NCBI GenBank assembly: GCA_041082235.1
Contig: JBDOIG010000027.1
Coordinates: 1 to 30,292 of the forward strand
From: CALJEL01 sp041082235
GTDB lineage: Bacteria; Nitrospirota; Thermodesulfovibrionia; Thermodesulfovibrionales; CALJEL01
Direction of reading: 5' to 3'
Length of the DNA stretch: 30,292 nucleotides
The first letter of the stretch is position 1. The number at the start of each line of letters is the position of its first letter. The notes below the pieces were generated by a model that did not search any database, had not been told where the DNA came from, and saw only the letters and a list, made by a program, of their open reading frames with translations. Of the stretch, positions 29,821-30,292 are shown one piece after another. The translations under genes were made by a program, and so were the position numbers.

Positions 29821-30292
29821 ATGAAGGAGTCACAGGAAAAGAAAATAGTTCCTTTTTATTACTGGATCCATGAGCTGGTCCGAAGGTATGTTGAGCTCAT
29901 AATGGATATTATTATTGTCAGTCTTATAGCAGTGATATTTGTCTTAGTCTCCAAGACTATTTTTTTAATGGCTAAATCTCTATTAAATGAGACGAATATT
30001 ACTTATATCATTTCAGAGATCATGTTCATATTCATATTAATGGAGACCACAAGACTCCTAATAATATACCTTGAGTATCACAGAGTTGCCATAGATACTA
30101 TGGTTGAGATTGTCATTGTTTCCATATTGAGAGAGCTCCTTCTGAAAGGCATACTTCATATTGAGCCCCTTTTACTTGGTGGTGTGGCCCTTATAATAGT
30201 TGTTCTTGGTATGCTTCTCAGATGGGGTAATATCAGGTACGAAGGTCCTGAGATAGTAAGCATAAAGGAGGCTTTCTTCAAGAAAAAGCAAA
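29821..30292 (+). CDS. PsiE-like membrane protein, 3' end cut off by the window
   Basis: The frame is open from the ATG at 29821, one base after the pseudouridine synthase stop, to the window edge (157 codons). A cytosolic start (KESQEKKIVPFYYWIHELVRR) is followed by about four membrane segments (VSLIAVIFVLVS, IMFIFILMETTRLLII, a short helix, LLLGGVALIIVVLGMLL). The YLEYHRVAIDTMVE and HIEPLLLGG stretches resemble the phosphate-starvation-inducible PsiE family, whose function is unknown. A GGAG inside the start region is the only possible binding site. Confidence 0.75.
   Translation, partial: MKESQEKKIVPFYYWIHELVRRYVELIMDIIIVSLIAVIFVLVSKTIFLMAKSLLNETNITYIISEIMFIFILMETTRLLIIYLEYHRVAIDTMVEIVIVSILRELLLKGILHIEPLLLGGVALIIVVLGMLLRWGNIRYEGPEIVSIKEAFFKKKQ

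Overview
The window looks like part of the chromosome of an anaerobic, Gram-negative, moderately AT-rich bacterium. LptD shows an outer membrane. Paired DUF507 genes, an Hnd/Nuo-type diaphorase, a multihaem cytochrome and compact operons with occasional TTG starts fit Nitrospirota (Thermodesulfovibrionia-like) or a neighbouring deep-branching group. That assignment is inference; no rRNA marker is present.

Layout. 1-230: a repeat fragment and a promoter. 230-2038: typA (+), convergent with a long minus-strand operon (2035-6872) that reads rpsF, ssb, rpsR, two DUF507 genes, a membrane GAF-GAF-GGDEF diguanylate cyclase, an HNH protein and a spermidine synthase. 7010-10686 (+): pyrR, a decayed nucleotidyltransferase-like ORF, pyrB, pyrC and a Nudix hydrolase. 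10687-16779 (-): trpA, an MBL-fold phosphodiesterase-like protein, accD, folC and lptD. 17195-18290 (-): an exported TusA-like protein followed by a PstS-like binding protein. 18597-19880 (-): an exported pentahaem cytochrome whose reading frame is crossed by one UGA that looks like a selenocysteine codon. 20044-20343 (-): a small exported protein with a near-consensus promoter and apparently no leader. 20660-28300 (+): the most unusual block. A receiver domain fused to a GcvH-like domain is followed by a receiver domain fused to NuoE, an HndB-like ferredoxin, a NuoF/HndC-like flavoprotein, a NuoG-like iron-sulfur protein without a formate dehydrogenase catalytic residue, and a ThiF/MoeB-like adenylyltransferase. 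28412-30292 (+): rsmG, an RsuA/RluB-type pseudouridine synthase and a truncated PsiE-like membrane protein.

How the parts work together. The 20.6-28.3 kb block encodes a soluble NAD(P)H-oxidising or NAD(P)+-reducing iron-sulfur flavoprotein (NuoE-HndB-NuoF-NuoG). It has no hydrogenase H-cluster domain, no active Mo site and no membrane subunits. Its small subunit carries a phosphoacceptor receiver domain, so electron flow may be tuned directly by phosphorylation instead of through transcription. The REC-GcvH-like protein just upstream may be its partner.

A second theme is the density of short dispersed repeats. I see: GCGAAGC-type hairpin elements (family B); GTGATGGGTGAC-like arms (family A); a ~160 bp MITE-like element with ends AAATGGGCAGGCTGCC (family C); and palindromes or low-complexity inserts lying in frame inside folC and pyrC, encoding part of the LptD signal peptide, and forming the C-termini of PyrR, AccD and the NuoF-like protein. 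No tRNA, rRNA, CRISPR array or intact transposase was seen.
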